A stretch of DNA of 64,000 nucleotides from Tricholoma matsutake (GCA_026075535.2 AP026544.2:9610001-9674000), one strand, 5' to 3'. Positions 35,574-47,165 are shown, counted from the first letter of the stretch. The notes: generated by a model not told the origin, from the sequence alone. Made by a program: numbers and translations.

Positions 35574-37879
35574 TGGAGTAGTGTGATCGGGTCTTCACGT
35601 GACTTAGTCAGTAGAGTAGTCACACATGTTGTAGAGTCAGGCATCTGATCACTATCTGTGCATCCACACCATTGCTATAGAGGAGACTCCTGGCACGTCT
35701 CCATCTTGGTGATGAGAGTGTGATTCAGCACTCATCTCTGCTTTGTTTCTTGTGTCTTGAGTCAGTGTTTTTGAGTTCCTGGGTCTTTGTGTTTTGTGTT
35801 CTTGTGTGCCACATCATGACATGTTGACTTCACTCTACCAGTCTATCAGCCTACCAGTCTCCCAGCACTAGTCACACCAGCCTCAGCTTACAGACCTTAA
35901 GGATGGACATATTTAGCACTGGAACAGCCTCCCTCGATCTTTTGTTTATGACTACTGAAGAATGCACTGCAAATGATGCAAGCTGCGTGCAAAAGAAATT
36001 GATAAACTATATTTTAGACCACCTTGATGATGAACAAGCACCACCAAGCATACAAGACCTATGGAACAACACATTCACCCATGGTTTCCAAGCAGTCTAC
36101 AGAAAAGCATACCACCAATGGGGTGAAGAAGTGGAAGAGAGAATGGATGAGGCATACAATGGAGGAATAGCAGATGAATGCAAGCGATGGAATGGAAAGC
36201 AGACAACGGAACAATGTGGTGAACCTACCAAAACCACTGCCGCAACCATTGAGACAGCCACGCAGACCAACCCAGCCACTGAACATTACGATGCCATACT
36301 ACAAATGGAACCAATGGCCAGCATAACCATGGACTCGAGCACACAGACAACATCCACCATCACTGTCAATGTTGATACACAAACGACACCCTTCAACATA
36401 ATGCCCACCAGTCTGTCACCATCACCATCACAGCTGTCAATGTCATTGACAACGATGACGATGAACACCTCACGACTGGAATCCCAGCATGAGTCCCTTC
36501 CCCCAGCTTCTCGGAAATGATGGCACTCACTTCCAGGCCAACCCACCACTCCCCAGCCGAGTCCCCAGCCCCTTGGTTCACACTCTGAGCTGCCCCTGTC
36601 CACTGCCACATCACAGCCGCCAATGCCAGTGTTACCAGCCACAACCACCTCTGAATCAGTGTCTAGGGCCATGTGTAGTGCATGGACAGCTTTTACAGCC
36701 TTGGGAGACACTACTACAGTCCCAAATGACATATGGAGGTTGTCTACAGCCAAGGGAACCGATTCACATAAAGATGAGCACCTGTGCTCATTGAATTGCA
36801 TTGTCTGCTCAACAGACAACCCTTGCCAGCCCCAATGCTCCCAACAATGACCTAGGAGTCATCCCACAGCATCCTGTTGCCCCCAGCTCATCCCCCATCT
36901 CCCTGTTGTGTACCCTGAGCCCACTGTCGAGGCCACATCACCACAAAAGCACCCGCCAACAACGGTTGAGTTCTCTGCTCTGCCCTGCCTGGAAACACAC
37001 GCCGCAGCCCTGGAACAACAAAACACACCTCCAGAACCCTCAGAACACCCCCAGAACCTGTCCCAACCACCCAGTTCAGCCACAAACAAGCCATCTCGCT
37101 GCTCCCCACATCTGATGATGCCTCTAAAACCCCTGCAACTGCTGTTCTACAGTCCCCATGCCCTATCTCACCCCCTGTGAGCTCTGTACCTCCATGTTTG
37201 ATACAATCACCTGCACATTTTGACTGGGCAGAAGACACTGCATCAATACCAATTGCACCCAGCAGCCAGCCACGAGACCTCTCCTGTCTAAAAACGAATT
37301 GTCAACAACCATTTAGAGCCCTGTGACAATGAACAAGATGACAATGAGCCCCAGCCCACCATACTTCTTTTCACAGTCTCAAAGAATTTTGTATCCAACC
37401 CTGCTACCTTTTTGCCAACCTCAATTTTTTATCACTTGATGTCATCCTTCTGGTATAGGACCAGGAAAACCCATTGTCACTGTTCCCTTTGGAGTAGCAC
37501 CTGCTCCCACTCCTCCTGTTCTGAAGCTCAACTGGGATCAAGACCCCTGCCTTGCTGACTTAAGCCATGCACTTTGTGCTTTGGGATGGACACCACCATG
37601 CTGAGCATCTTTATTTTATTTTTATTATTCACTGCATATATCATTGGACATTTGTTCACTGCACATAGCATTACCAGACATTTTAGACATCATCTTCTTT
37701 CTAGAGTTCCATCGCAATGAGGACGTTGCATTTTTTGGACATGGGTAGATGGAGTAGTGTGATCGGGTCATCACATGACTTAGTCAGTAGAGTAGTCATG
37801 CATGTTGTAGAGTCAGGCATCCAATCACTATCTGGGCATCCACGCCATTGCTATAGAGGAGACTCCCAGCACATCTCCA
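35574..37879 (+). mobile_element. small non-autonomous LTR element nested in DIRS reverse transcriptase
   Basis: Direct repeats of 130 bp (35574-35703 and 37750-37879) begin TGGAGTAGTGTGATCGGGTC and end CATCTCCA or CGTCTCCA. They are flanked by CTGG on both sides (35570-35573 and 37880-37883). The 2.3-kb element has one open frame (35903-36520) and otherwise C-rich, threonine/proline-type low-complexity sequence. Internal phrases at 36640-36840 match those in the LARD at 9648-13987. Removal with one CTGG joins the reverse transcriptase frame perfectly. Confidence 0.85.
35903..36520 (+). CDS. uncharacterised ORF of the small LTR element
   Basis: A 205-residue frame from the ATG at 35903. The first 100 residues are acidic and look globular (LDLLFMTTEECTANDAS, QDLWNNTFTHGFQAVYRKAY, EEVEERMDEAYNGGIADE). 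The rest is Thr/Ser/Gln-rich (TQTNPATEHYD, TQTTSTITVNVDTQTT). No zinc knuckle, protease or polymerase motif is present. Its place behind the 5' LTR suggests a Gag-like role for a non-autonomous element, but that is inference. Confidence 0.45.
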   Translation: MDIFSTGTASLDLLFMTTEECTANDASCVQKKLINYILDHLDDEQAPPSIQDLWNNTFTHGFQAVYRKAYHQWGEEVEERMDEAYNGGIADECKRWNGKQTTEQCGEPTKTTAATIETATQTNPATEHYDAILQMEPMASITMDSSTQTTSTITVNVDTQTTPFNIMPTSLSPSPSQLSMSLTTMTMNTSRLESQHESLPPASRK

Positions 37880-39835
37880 CTGGTCAGTGGTCAGATGCTT
37901 TGCGAGATTTGGAACTTCTTCCTGGGATGAAGGTCTCCCTGATGTTTGTCATGTGGCAGAATCAGACACCCCAGGTTGTTACTGATCACTCTGGATTGGG
38001 ACTCAATAATGGTATTCCTTGCTCAGACATAAGAGTAAGGTATGACGACATGCATCCTTTTGGGCAGGCACTTCGCAAGGCTCAAAAGGATAACCCTGGG
38101 CATCAGATTATCACTTTCAAATCTGATTTCGCATCTGCCTTCCTGAATCTTCCTGCTCATCCCATCTGGCAGCTTTGGCAGGTGGTCAACATTGAGTGGA
38201 AGTTGTACATTGCTCAGTGTCTGGTTTTCGGTAACAGAGCTTCACCTTCCTGTTGGTGTGTGGTTTCTGGGCTACTCTTCTGGATTGCAGTTTGAAAACT
38301 GGATATTCTTGGTGTCCATGTCTACATGGATGACTTTTTTGGCTGGGATTTCGCTGATCAGTTGGTCTTTTACCATGGAAGGCTGTGCCCTTGGAGGCAG
38401 GTCCAGCTCTTGGTCTTTTGGGAATTTGTGTCCTGCCCCTTTGAGGATCGGAAGCAGGAACATGGAGATCAACTGAAGATCATCAGTTTCTGGGTGGATG
38501 CAAACCAGGGTAGTATTTCTTTGTCTCCCTCCTCAATTTCAGATGTTGTTCAGAAAATTGAATGTTTTGTCTCAATGAAAGATTGCAAGCCACCTCTGCA
38601 TGATTGGAAGCATCTTGGGGGGCATCTGAATTGGCTGCTTAATGTCCTGCCCTGGGGTTGTCCTGCACTCACAGAACTGTATTGGAAGACAAGTGGGAAG
38701 TCAAATGCTCATAGGGCATTCCTATCAATGCCACAGTAATCACCGACTTGTCATGGTTAGCTGCAGTGATTCCTCATTCAACAGGGATCTGGTTCATTGA
38801 TGATGGCATGTGGCCCAACAATGAGGCTGATATGGTCTTCTGGACAGATGTGAGTTTGAGACTTGCTCTATCTTTTGCTTATGTGGGGCACAGGTTTGTC
38901 TATAGGATTCAGCGTCCTGAGAAACAGATAGTCGACATAGTCTTTCTGGAACTGGTGGCAATATTCTCTGCCATCCATCATGCCACCATGTTGCCTCACC
39001 CACCACACCATCTTTTGGTGTGGATGGACAGCCTGGATGCTGTTGGTGTTTTCAGATCCTTGCATGCTGCTGAATCTATGCATAATGCTCTGCTTCTTGG
39101 GGTAGCGGAGATTATTCTGCAATCTGGGATTGATCTATGGGTCTGGCACATTGAGGGGAGGAAGAACGTCCATGCCAATATGCTATGGCATCTGCTGTTA
39201 GATGAGTATGCTCAGAAATTTCCTGCTAACCGCATCTGCCTTTTTGATCCTCCAAGAGATTTCTTGCCAGTGATGGAGGGGGTCCTTTTAGCCATCTTGG
39301 GTGGGCATGAGAGGGTTGCTCATCATGCTTGCCCACAGATGGACCTCTCCTGCATTGATCAACAGGTCTTTCATCTGCAGGCCAGTGCAATAGAGAGGTC
39401 TTCTGTCAATGGTTATGCCACTGGAGCTCATGATTACATTAATTTCTGTGTGACTCATTCTTTGCCACTTGACCCTACTCTTGAAACCCAGTCACGCTAT
39501 GTTGCATACACCAGCCAGTTCATTGCTTCAGCGCTTAAGTATCTGACAGGTGTTAGGCACTTCCTCTGAGATATATACCCCAACTTCAATGCCAACCGTG
39601 CACATACATTGGTAACATCAACTATCTGAGGTTCAAAGAAAGTGCAGGCTGATCCCATGTGTTGCAAGCTTCCTTAACAGCCAGTGCATTTGGGTGCTTT
39701 TTTGGAGTGTGCCTGTTTGTCAGCTGCTTATGATGACTTGCTGTTTGCTGTAATTTTATCTTGTTGCTTCTATGCTTGCCATCGTTTGGGAGAGCTAGTG
39801 CAGAAGAATGACAAGCGGTTGTTTGATTGGCAGTG
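37880..39835 (+). pseudogene. DIRS reverse transcriptase, RNase H and tyrosine recombinase
   Basis: After the insertion the frame reads WSDALRDLELLPGMKVS, VVTDHSGLGLNNGI, the polymerase motif ITFKSDFASAFLNLPAHP and, after a TGA at 38293-38295, the catalytic box HVYMDDFFGWD (about 38320). A frameshift near 38725 leads to the RNase H domain: Asp in WTDVSLRLA, Glu in FLELVAIFSAI, Asp in WMDSLDAVG; the last acidic position reads HANML, with Asn where Asp is usual. The recombinase N-domain (SVNGYATGAHDYINFCV) ends with a stop at 39567-39569. Remnants to 39835 include FYACHRLGELV with the first catalytic Arg. The His-box and Tyr are missing. Confidence 0.75.
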
Positions 39836-39870
39836 ATAGGTCCCCAATGCAGTTTGAGCACCAATATATT

Positions 39871-41043
39871 GGTTTTCGCACTTTCAATTGACTTCAAACA
39901 CTTCATACAGCTCAGAATATACACTTGGAACACTGTCGATGAGTTCCGAACCAGTTTCGAGCAATATTGCACTGGTTTTGGGCCACAAACAAAGTCTGAA
40001 GAAACTTCAAAAATCTTCGAAAAACATTGAACCTCGAAAAACATCTTCGGACACAGTATTTCCTATTTGAATGATCTTCGGACACATGCTGGACACATGG
40101 GACACTATCTCGAGTATATTGAACACATTTTGACCACATGTGCATGCATACAATGCACTTGAAGCAGTTTCCAATGTTTTATGCAATTTATAACAAGGAC
40201 AGTCTGCTTTTAGCTATTCTTTCTTATTATTTCTTCATCATGTGTTATATTCACCCTTTCTAGTCTCGCTTTATTGTTCTAATATACTTCTATTGTCTTT
40301 TGCCTCGAGTTTTCCACATGTTTGCTTCATGTTCTCTAGCCTTTTTAGGTAGTTTCTTTATTTTATATAAAAAGATGTACTAGATACAAAGAAAAACAAG
40401 AAAGTTGTCATCTTCCTCCCAGATCACAGTGATTTGAGAGTTCAGTTTAGTCTTATTCAGTCCAAAGTCTTGTGTTTTACACTAAACCTCTTTGAAAATC
40501 TTTGAAAATCCTCGAAAATCCTTGCATTACACTATTTTCGCTCTCATTTCCCTCGATTCACCTTTGCTTTGCTTCTATTACTCATCTAATCCCCTGATCT
40601 TGCATCCAAACATATTTGCACACTCCGAATTCATCAATCTAGCTACGAAACTTTCCGAAATTCCACAAAACCCATTCTTTTAGCTTCGAATTGCTTTGAC
40701 AAGCAGTCCTTTTATGACTATTTGATGGTCAGTTTGACAGGTGACATCTAGAAGGCCTCGCATCCTTCCTCTAACTTGTGTTATACCATCTGAAGCCATT
40801 TAGTAGGTTTTGTTTGGGTTTCTGGGTTGAGCATCATCAGCAGAAGGTCATCAAGCACTCTTCTTTAGAGTTTGTGGATGGATGGGCACAATACAGTATT
40901 ACTACAACATGAAGAGAAGAGACCCTTCCTTCTCCTCAAACTCAAGGAGAATGCTTGGCTATGGGCTAGATATAGCTGTAAATGTGGAAATAGCTGTTTA
41001 TTATCACTATATATACATATATATAAAAAGCAAAGGAAAAGAA
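39871..41043. other. no gene recognised
   Basis: AT-rich sequence with short repeated phrases around TTCGAAAA and TGAAAATC (40010-40035 and 40493-40525). No open frame resembles a known protein. Confidence 0.5.
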
Positions 41044-42633
41044 TCAAGAGTCACATATTAACACTAACAAAATTATGTGATTATATGAACAACAAACCTT
41101 CTTTACAATGCCAGTCTTGTTCAAGGCATTGTATGCTGTCCACAGCCAATAGACAGTGTGATCCCTGAGCACTCCAACCTTCTTACTGACCATGATCTCC
41201 TGAGGAGATTTGCCTGCTGTGAGCTCTGTCAGCACCTCCTGGACCACATCCTCATGTGCTGATTTCTGCAGCAAGAGTTTGAAGACTCATTGAAAGCTGA
41301 TGTCACAAGGCTGGAAAAACCCAGTCATCCATGCAGGTATGAAGTGGACAATAATTGATTCGTAAGATTTACCCATCCAGTTCATAAACTCATCAGAGAA
41401 ATGTACAGACCAACAATCAATTTGCCATAGTGAGCATTGATCAGGAGGAAGGCCAAGGTGGATCTTTGTTGCATCAAAGTGTGGGGTGAGAATTGTGTTG
41501 ACAAAGTTCCTCATTGTCTCTTGAGTAGACCAGTAAGTACTTGTCTTCAAAGTCTCTAGTAGAAAGCCTGCGGCCTTGGCATCCTTATAACTTTGAGATT
41601 GTGCAGATGGAAGAGACATTGCTGTACTCCCTTTGTAGATCACTTGGAAAGGAAGCACAACACCATCATTCATCAATGTGACCATTACGGTAATGGCATG
41701 TTTCTCTTCTGTTCCAATTGTCATGACCTGCTTGGAGCCAACTTTTGTGTAAGTCATATGGCAACCTTGTGCAAGAGTTGTCTGGGTCTGATCACTGTTT
41801 GCGATGAGTTCTGATAGGATGGATTTGTCCTTGATAGTATACACCATGTGGAGAAATGCTTTCTTGAGAATTGCATCTGAATCAGCTGGTATCTTTCTGC
41901 CAGCTTGTGTGGAATGTTGCATACTCCAGCCATGGGAACCATTAATGAATTTCTTGACAAATGCCTCAGAACATCAAAATAGAGTCCCATTGGGAGAAGG
42001 AACTTTGAATATTTGTGGGGTGGAATGTTGAAGTTGGGCGATCATTATGCCAGGGATTGTGATCAAGGTAAGAGGAACAGAAGTCTCCTGAAGCTGCTCC
42101 AATGACCTGAGATTCTCCTCTGTTACCTCAGGATAGCCAACCAGGACACCAACCTGAGTCATGACACCACCAGGTTTGTTTGCTTGTTAGACACACTCCA
42201 GGGTGCATGGACTCCAATGAGGTGCTGTGCCTTCTCGATCTATCCAACCACTGACTGTCTGCGATGTGAGTCAAGAAAACAGGTTTGAATCCATCTTTTC
42301 CAGTTCTCAAACAATCTTGGTTGGATGCATAAGGGGTTCACATCAGATGGCAGCTGCACTGATCTGTTGCCATAATAATGGCAACATCCAGTTGGTCAAC
42401 ACTGCTGCTGTGTAGTCCTTGACGCATGGATGGCCAACCTTTTCTCACTGCTGTTGTGTGTCTTCTTTCACTGTATGATTTGGTCTTGATGCTTTGGCAA
42501 CATTCAGAGAGGAAGATGTAGGCAGAATGAGGTTCATATCCTAGTAAATCTGGTAAGTACTTAATCTGTGATGTGACTGATAGAAGTCAAGTGAACCTTT
42601 ATCTTCCACAGCTTCTATCAGCATCTTGTAACT
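41044..42633 (-). pseudogene. DDE transposase of a Ulp1-carrying element
   Basis: Reading from 42633: SYKMLIEAVEDKGSLDFYQ, NWMLPLLWQQISAAA and EPLMHPTKIV, then the HTH region, FVKKFINGSHGWS (about 41930), and the catalytic domain: Asp in ANSDQTQ (about 41800), Asp in WQIDCWSVHFSDEF (about 41425), Asp in QPCDISFQ (about 41295). It ends with KSAHEDVVQEVLTEL (about 41250). The acidic triad is present. In-frame TGA codons at 41974-41976 and 41287-41289 stand where Arg is usual, and other stops lie upstream. The N-terminal part continues at 43770 beyond a foldback element. Confidence 0.7.
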
Positions 42634-43766
42634 TAGTGCTTGAAGGTCCAGTCCTTGGTTATGTAACAGTCTTTTGGAATTTTGAGATGTAATCTGCCTG
42701 TTATAGCCTTACAACCTATCCTAGCATTTCAGGACTTTTTGTACACAATGCCAAGATATGATTGAAAAGGTTTTATCATTATGCCTTAGTGGTTTTTACA
42801 GAATTAAACATATCAAACTTAAAACCATTTTTCCAGTCTATACATTGGGGCCTGGCAGAGCCACTGGAAAAGGTGTAGCAGAGAAACTGGTCATTACTGC
42901 TTTTGGACATGCTGACATAAATCATGCTCGCATCCAAATTGTATTACATTTGAGGGCATGTAATAATGTTTCAACAACATATGTACATAAATTAAGAGTA
43001 TTATAACAAAAAATAAGGTCCTGCTGTGTTGCCAAGGTTGGTAAAGATTGTGGATCCTGGTTCTCACAGTCCAGCACATTGATCCTCCATAAGTTATTTA
43101 GACTCTGTGCTCACTGCTGGGGACTGTGCCTGACCATCCCCAGCAGAAGTGAGTGTAAGTGTCACAAAAAAAACCACAATGTGCTAATTGATATGCTGAT
43201 CGCATTGTGTTTCCTTTTTAGGACACACATTTGCAGGACAACATTACAGGACGTAGTTTGACATCCACACCACCGTTTCACTTGAAATAAAGTGTAGAGT
43301 TGATATTTTAGATCCCTCTCTTTAATTTCTTCAGTGTAGAATTTTTAATTAGTTTGCCATTCCTGAGATCTTCATGTTCAAGAGGGCAGATTGAATGAAC
43401 TAAGCTATTTAAAAAAATTCCACTCTATAAAGCATATCTGAATTGTTGTGTAGAGGGAGATCTACACCTGTACCATTTCTCTCTGCATGTGTCAGAGTTT
43501 AAACTTGTAGAGAGATGCGAGGCCCCATATACATTTTCTGAGGTTCTGAGAAAAGTGTATGACCTGGAAAATGTGATTTGTGTTTAATATGTTTAATTCT
43601 GTAAAAACCACTGAGGCATGATGACAAAACCTTTTTGGTCCTATCTTGACATTGTGTACAAAAAGTCCTGAAATGCCAGGATAAGTTGCAAGGCTTTAAC
43701 AAGCAGATTACATCTCAAAATTCCAAAAGACTGTTACATAACCAAGGACTGGACCTTCAAGCACTA
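42634..43766. mobile_element. foldback hAT-like MITE with long inverted repeats
   Basis: About 210 bp at each end are inverted copies of one another, beginning TAGTGCTTGAAGGTCCAGTC and continuing through TTTTTGTACACAATG and GTGGTTTTTACAG. The middle, about 700 bp, is non-coding. The end sequence resembles those of the hAT elements at 29760 and 48588. The flanks TTGTAACT and ATCTCATT do not match, so the target duplication is missing. It lies between the N-terminal and catalytic parts of the transposase gene. Confidence 0.8.
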
Positions 43767-43769
43767 ATC

Positions 43770-44060
43770 TCATTTCCCCAACTCAATCTCAGCTTGCTTC
43801 TCCCTCTTGCATTGCCTCTGCTTCCATATAATTGACATTTCTGTTTTGCATTGCTTTGCTTTCTCAAGCTTAGCTGCCTCTTGTTTCTTGTCCCCTGCCA
43901 CATTTTTGTCATGATCACACTTCATACACTTGTGATCTGCTTCAATCTGTTCCTTGGATGCCCAGCTGAAATAGCTGAAAAGACCTCCTGAGGTTCTGTT
44001 GTTGGAGTCAATGGCAGACTGCTTGCATTTTTTGGTCAGTTTCATGGGAAGAATGCTAGC
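43770..44060 (-). pseudogene. basic coiled-coil region of the Ulp1/DDE element gene
   Basis: The frame SGGLFSYFSWASKEQIEADH followed by a lysine/arginine-rich coiled coil (EAAKLEKAKQCKTEM, QRQCKREKQAEIELGK) ends with a stop right beside the foldback element. In relatives I remember, a similar block sits between the protease and the transposase domains. It looks like a DNA-binding or dimerisation segment. Confidence 0.55.
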
Positions 44061-44356
44061 TGTGGGGGTGGGTGAAGGAGAGATTTGGCTTCAGTGAGAC
44101 TGGGGCTTGGCTGCTATGAGGGGTACAGCAGATTCAGCGGCAAGTGCTGGAGTCTCCAGGATGGCAGGAATGAGTGTTGGCACGAGGAATACACCTTCAT
44201 CTCCAGCTGGCTTGATGGTGTACATCAAAATTTGACCTTCTGGAATGTCAAGCACAGTATGCTAACAGTACATGTTAGGATTCAGAAGTTGGATAATATA
44301 TAAATATGACTCATGAATTCTAGGTCATGATTGGCAACACAGATAAATGTCTCAAT

Positions 44357-44721
44357 TCATAACTCATTGGCATGTGTAGACATCTCAAGGAGACTGATAT
44401 GTTTGGGGAGTGCATTGCATCCAACTGCATTAAGTGCAAAGATAGAACAGTTGTAGCCATCAAATTGTCTGGTGATTGGTAAATTTTGGTGCACAAACTG
44501 TTGTGAGGTGTGGTTCTCAATCCACCAATCAATGGCAGATTTCAGTTCCATGTCTGACCCAGCTATTGAGTCTCCATATAGGAAGAGAGACTGTGCTGCA
44601 TCAATCACCACTCCAACCCAATGGGTATCATTTATATTCATGATACCACAAACCTTCTCCCACATACTTGATGCCAACTCTTCACTGACTGCCCAAATAT
44701 GTCGAGCACCTTTAGTATCCT
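44357..44721 (-). pseudogene. Ulp1-type (C48) SUMO-protease-like domain, catalytic part
   Basis: The frame after the MULE-like insertion reads KDTKGARHIWAVSEELA, then His in NINDTHWVGVVID (about 44625), Asp in FLYGDSIAG (about 44575), Gln-Cys in ITRQFDGYNCSIFALN (about 44450). The catalytic set His-Asp-Gln-Cys is complete. It ends at 44357. Ulp1-like proteases cleave SUMO or related modifiers and are often carried by plant and fungal transposons, perhaps to remove modification from the transposase. The N-terminal half is at 47639-48167. Confidence 0.75.
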
Positions 44722-45004
44722 TGGTGTATGGGAGGTCTTTACACTGCCCCATATGTTCCACGTGGATCCATGCGGAATTGCATGGACTCTGCACAGATCT
44801 GCATGGACTCCATGCAGATTTGCCATCCATACAATAAACCATTTTAGCTGTGCAACAGGGTGTGACAGTCCGCACAGATCCATGCAGACTAACACGGATT
44901 CCGTGTATTGTACTCGGAGTCTGTGGATTTTGTCCATCCGCATCCGTGATCAACCAGGTCGGATGAGCAAGGACAGTCCACATGCATCCGAACAGACCAT
45001 TTTG

Positions 45005-45110
45005 AGCTTAGAAAAATAATGTCACAAATGGTATTTGAACCTGTAGCCTCATGACTAAGTAAGAGAGTACAGACATGCATTACCATTACACTACGCAGCC
45101 GTTATTGTTG
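45005..45110 (-). repeat. tRNA-derived (SINE-like) sequence
   Basis: On the minus strand TAGTGTAATGG (box A, about 45099-45089) and GGTTCAAATACC (box B, about 45046-45035) form an RNA polymerase III internal promoter, spaced 52 bases apart. The outer bases do not pair into an acceptor stem, so it is not a functional tRNA. It is a tRNA pseudogene or a SINE head. Confidence 0.5.
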
Positions 45111-45335
45111 GTGGCCATTGATGCAACTACATACCACTGTTTGGCTTTGTATGACAAAGCACACAGTCGTGTCATCAAGGTTGCCAGCTCATTGATGCAT
45201 CACTCACCACCACCATTGACGCCACCACCTCCCTCCCCTCCACTCTACCACCACCACCACTGTGTGTACGCATGCCACCACCGTTCCCACGCCCACTCCC
45301 ACCATCACTACCACCTTCAAACGAGCCGACTGGAT

Positions 45336-46293
45336 GGAACATGGGTCCAAATGACGGCAACTGTCGTTTGGGCCACAGATAAGTTTTTTTCTTTTTTCTT
45401 TTTGTTTTTATCAATGAACTAATTGTATTTTATGCTTTTTAGGTTGTTTACTACTGGGGATGACCTGCCACAACAAAAAATGCGTAACACATGCCCACAG
45501 CCACCCAACCCCCTCCTCCCCATTCAAATGGGATGTGAGGCTGTTGACACAGGCTAGGAGGGTGGAGAGGGATGCTGGGAGACCCCAGAAGGGGGATACC
45601 CATGCGGTAAGCACCCAGCAACCCTGTACGTGCGCCACATCACACTGATGTACTCAACCCCCCCAAGTAGAATCCCATGACAATGCCAACACACCACCCA
45701 CCTCCAGCCTCACAAGCAACTGCTCGTGGGGTGGATGGTGGGTGGAATGATGATGACAAGACCGCCGACCACAAAAAATGTGTAACGCATGCCCACAGCC
45801 TACCCAACAGGTAAGCACCCACCTACCCCCCCCCCCCCCCCCCCCCTCCCCTAACCCCTTGGCAATGACACCACTACTTGCAAATGAGCCAACACGGGCC
45901 CAAATGACGCGATCTGCATTGTTTGGGCCCTATGTAAGGTTTTTTTCATTTGCTTTTTGTTTTTATAAACTAACTAACCTGTTTTTTTTTAGCTTTCTAG
46001 GTTATAATCTACTGGCAACGATGCCACCACTCACAAACAAGCCAATGCGGGCCCAAATGATGCAGATCGCATTGTTTGGGCCCTACATAAGTTTTTTTTG
46101 GTTGGTTTTTGTTTTTATAAACTAACTAACTCATTGTTTTAGTTTTCTAGGTTATAATCTACTAGTAACAATGCCACCACCTGCAAACGAGCCACCACAG
46201 GCCCAAATGATGCAGATTGCATCATTTGGGCCCTATGTGAGTTTTTTTCATTTGCTTTTTGTTTTTATAAACTAACTAACTCGTTTTTTTTAG
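45336..46293 (+). repeat. array of palindrome plus intron-like cassettes inside the MULE-like element
   Basis: Four units carry a palindrome of the type GGGCCCAAATGA...TTTGGGCCC (45344-45374, 45896-45930, 46049-46083, 46199-46234), then a T-rich stretch with CTAACTAAC and an acceptor TTTTAG. Cassettes with proper donors are 45934-45992 (GTAAGG, 59 bp) and 46237-46293 (GTGAGT, 57 bp). The other two have ATAAGT in the donor position. A fifth, diverged unit lies at 46799-46868. A C-run of about 22 at 45826-45847 separates unit one from the rest. Confidence 0.75.
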
Positions 46294-46904
46294 TTTTCTA
46301 GGTTATAATCTACTAGTAACAACACCACCACCTGCAAACAAGCCAACACACCCACCCCACACCTGAGAGCCCCTGCTCGTAGGGTGGATCGTGAGTGTGT
46401 GCAGCTCGCAGGCATGGGGTGTGTGTGTGTGCAGGCGATGACAACAATGACACTGCCATCTACCAGCACCAGAACACCCCAGAATGCGAAGCATGGCCGC
46501 CAACCACGATGGACAATGACGACAGGGCCAACGACACACCACCCGCCTCCAGCCACACAAGCCACTGCTCGGGGGGTAGATTGCGGGTGGAATGGCAATG
46601 ACAATGAGGGGAATGACAACGGGAACACACAGCGGGGAGCACGACAAGGAGCACCATGGGACACAGGACGACGGGAATGACACAATGACAGCAACCATGT
46701 GGGACAGCGATGGCAACAGCAGCAACAGATGAAAGCTGCCCAGGACAACCCCCACCAGGACAACACAACCAGGAAGATGCACCCACCACGACGCAAGAGG
46801 GCCCAAGGGACGTCAATGTACCTTGGGCTGTAGGTTTTTTTTTTTCTTGTCTTATTTCTTTACCACAGAGATGCATGCAGGACAGTGGGCACCACAACGA
46901 GACA

Positions 46905-47165
46905 CTGCCCCCTCCCCCGCATTTTGCCCCAGGAGGGGTTTTTGTTAAATTCATATTAATGCCTTCCCTCTCGCCTGCATTTTACATGGGCAAGGGGATT
47001 TTCTTTTTATTTATAATTATCGCCCTCCCCTCGCATCCGACACAGGTGAGTCTTGTATGTAAATAAATATTTGTAGGACTCCCCCTTGCACAAGGTGCGA
47101 GGGAGGGTGTTTTTTATGTAGTTAATTGTATTGTATTATCCCTCACATTAGATGTGAGGGATGTA
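46905..47165. repeat. cluster of GC palindromes separated by AT-rich spacers
   Basis: Hairpins with arms such as CCCTCACATTAGATGTGAGGG (47140-47161), CTCCCCCTTGCACAAGG...GGGAG (47080-47107) and CCTCGCATCC-type sequences follow each other about every 60 bp, separated by T/A-rich spacers. Confidence 0.6.

Larger units (their letters stand above)
33769..39870 (+). mobile_element. Ngaro-like DIRS-order retrotransposon, 3' truncated and split
   Basis: Order of parts: Gag (33769-35040), reverse transcriptase (35166-35573 and 37880-38740), RNase H (about 38840-39250) and tyrosine recombinase (about 39310-39835). The recombinase is cut off after its first catalytic Arg (CHRLGELV). No integrase or protease is present and there are no LTRs. 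This combination defines the DIRS order; the absence of a methyltransferase points to the Ngaro group. A small LTR element at 35574-37879 interrupts the reverse transcriptase. I could not find the split direct repeats expected at the ends. Confidence 0.8.

Noticed and set aside
36286..37238. Minus-strand frames of 116-177 residues in the small LTR element
   Set aside because: They are complements of the Thr/Pro-rich low-complexity plus strand, without motifs.
44357..44983. Continuous 208-residue protease protein starting at 44983
   Set aside because: The part above 44732 belongs to the MULE-like insertion; its apparent residues come from the element's subterminal repeats.
45005..45110. Functional tRNA gene
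   Set aside because: Box A and box B are present, but no acceptor stem forms and the spacing is long; kept only as a tRNA-derived repeat.
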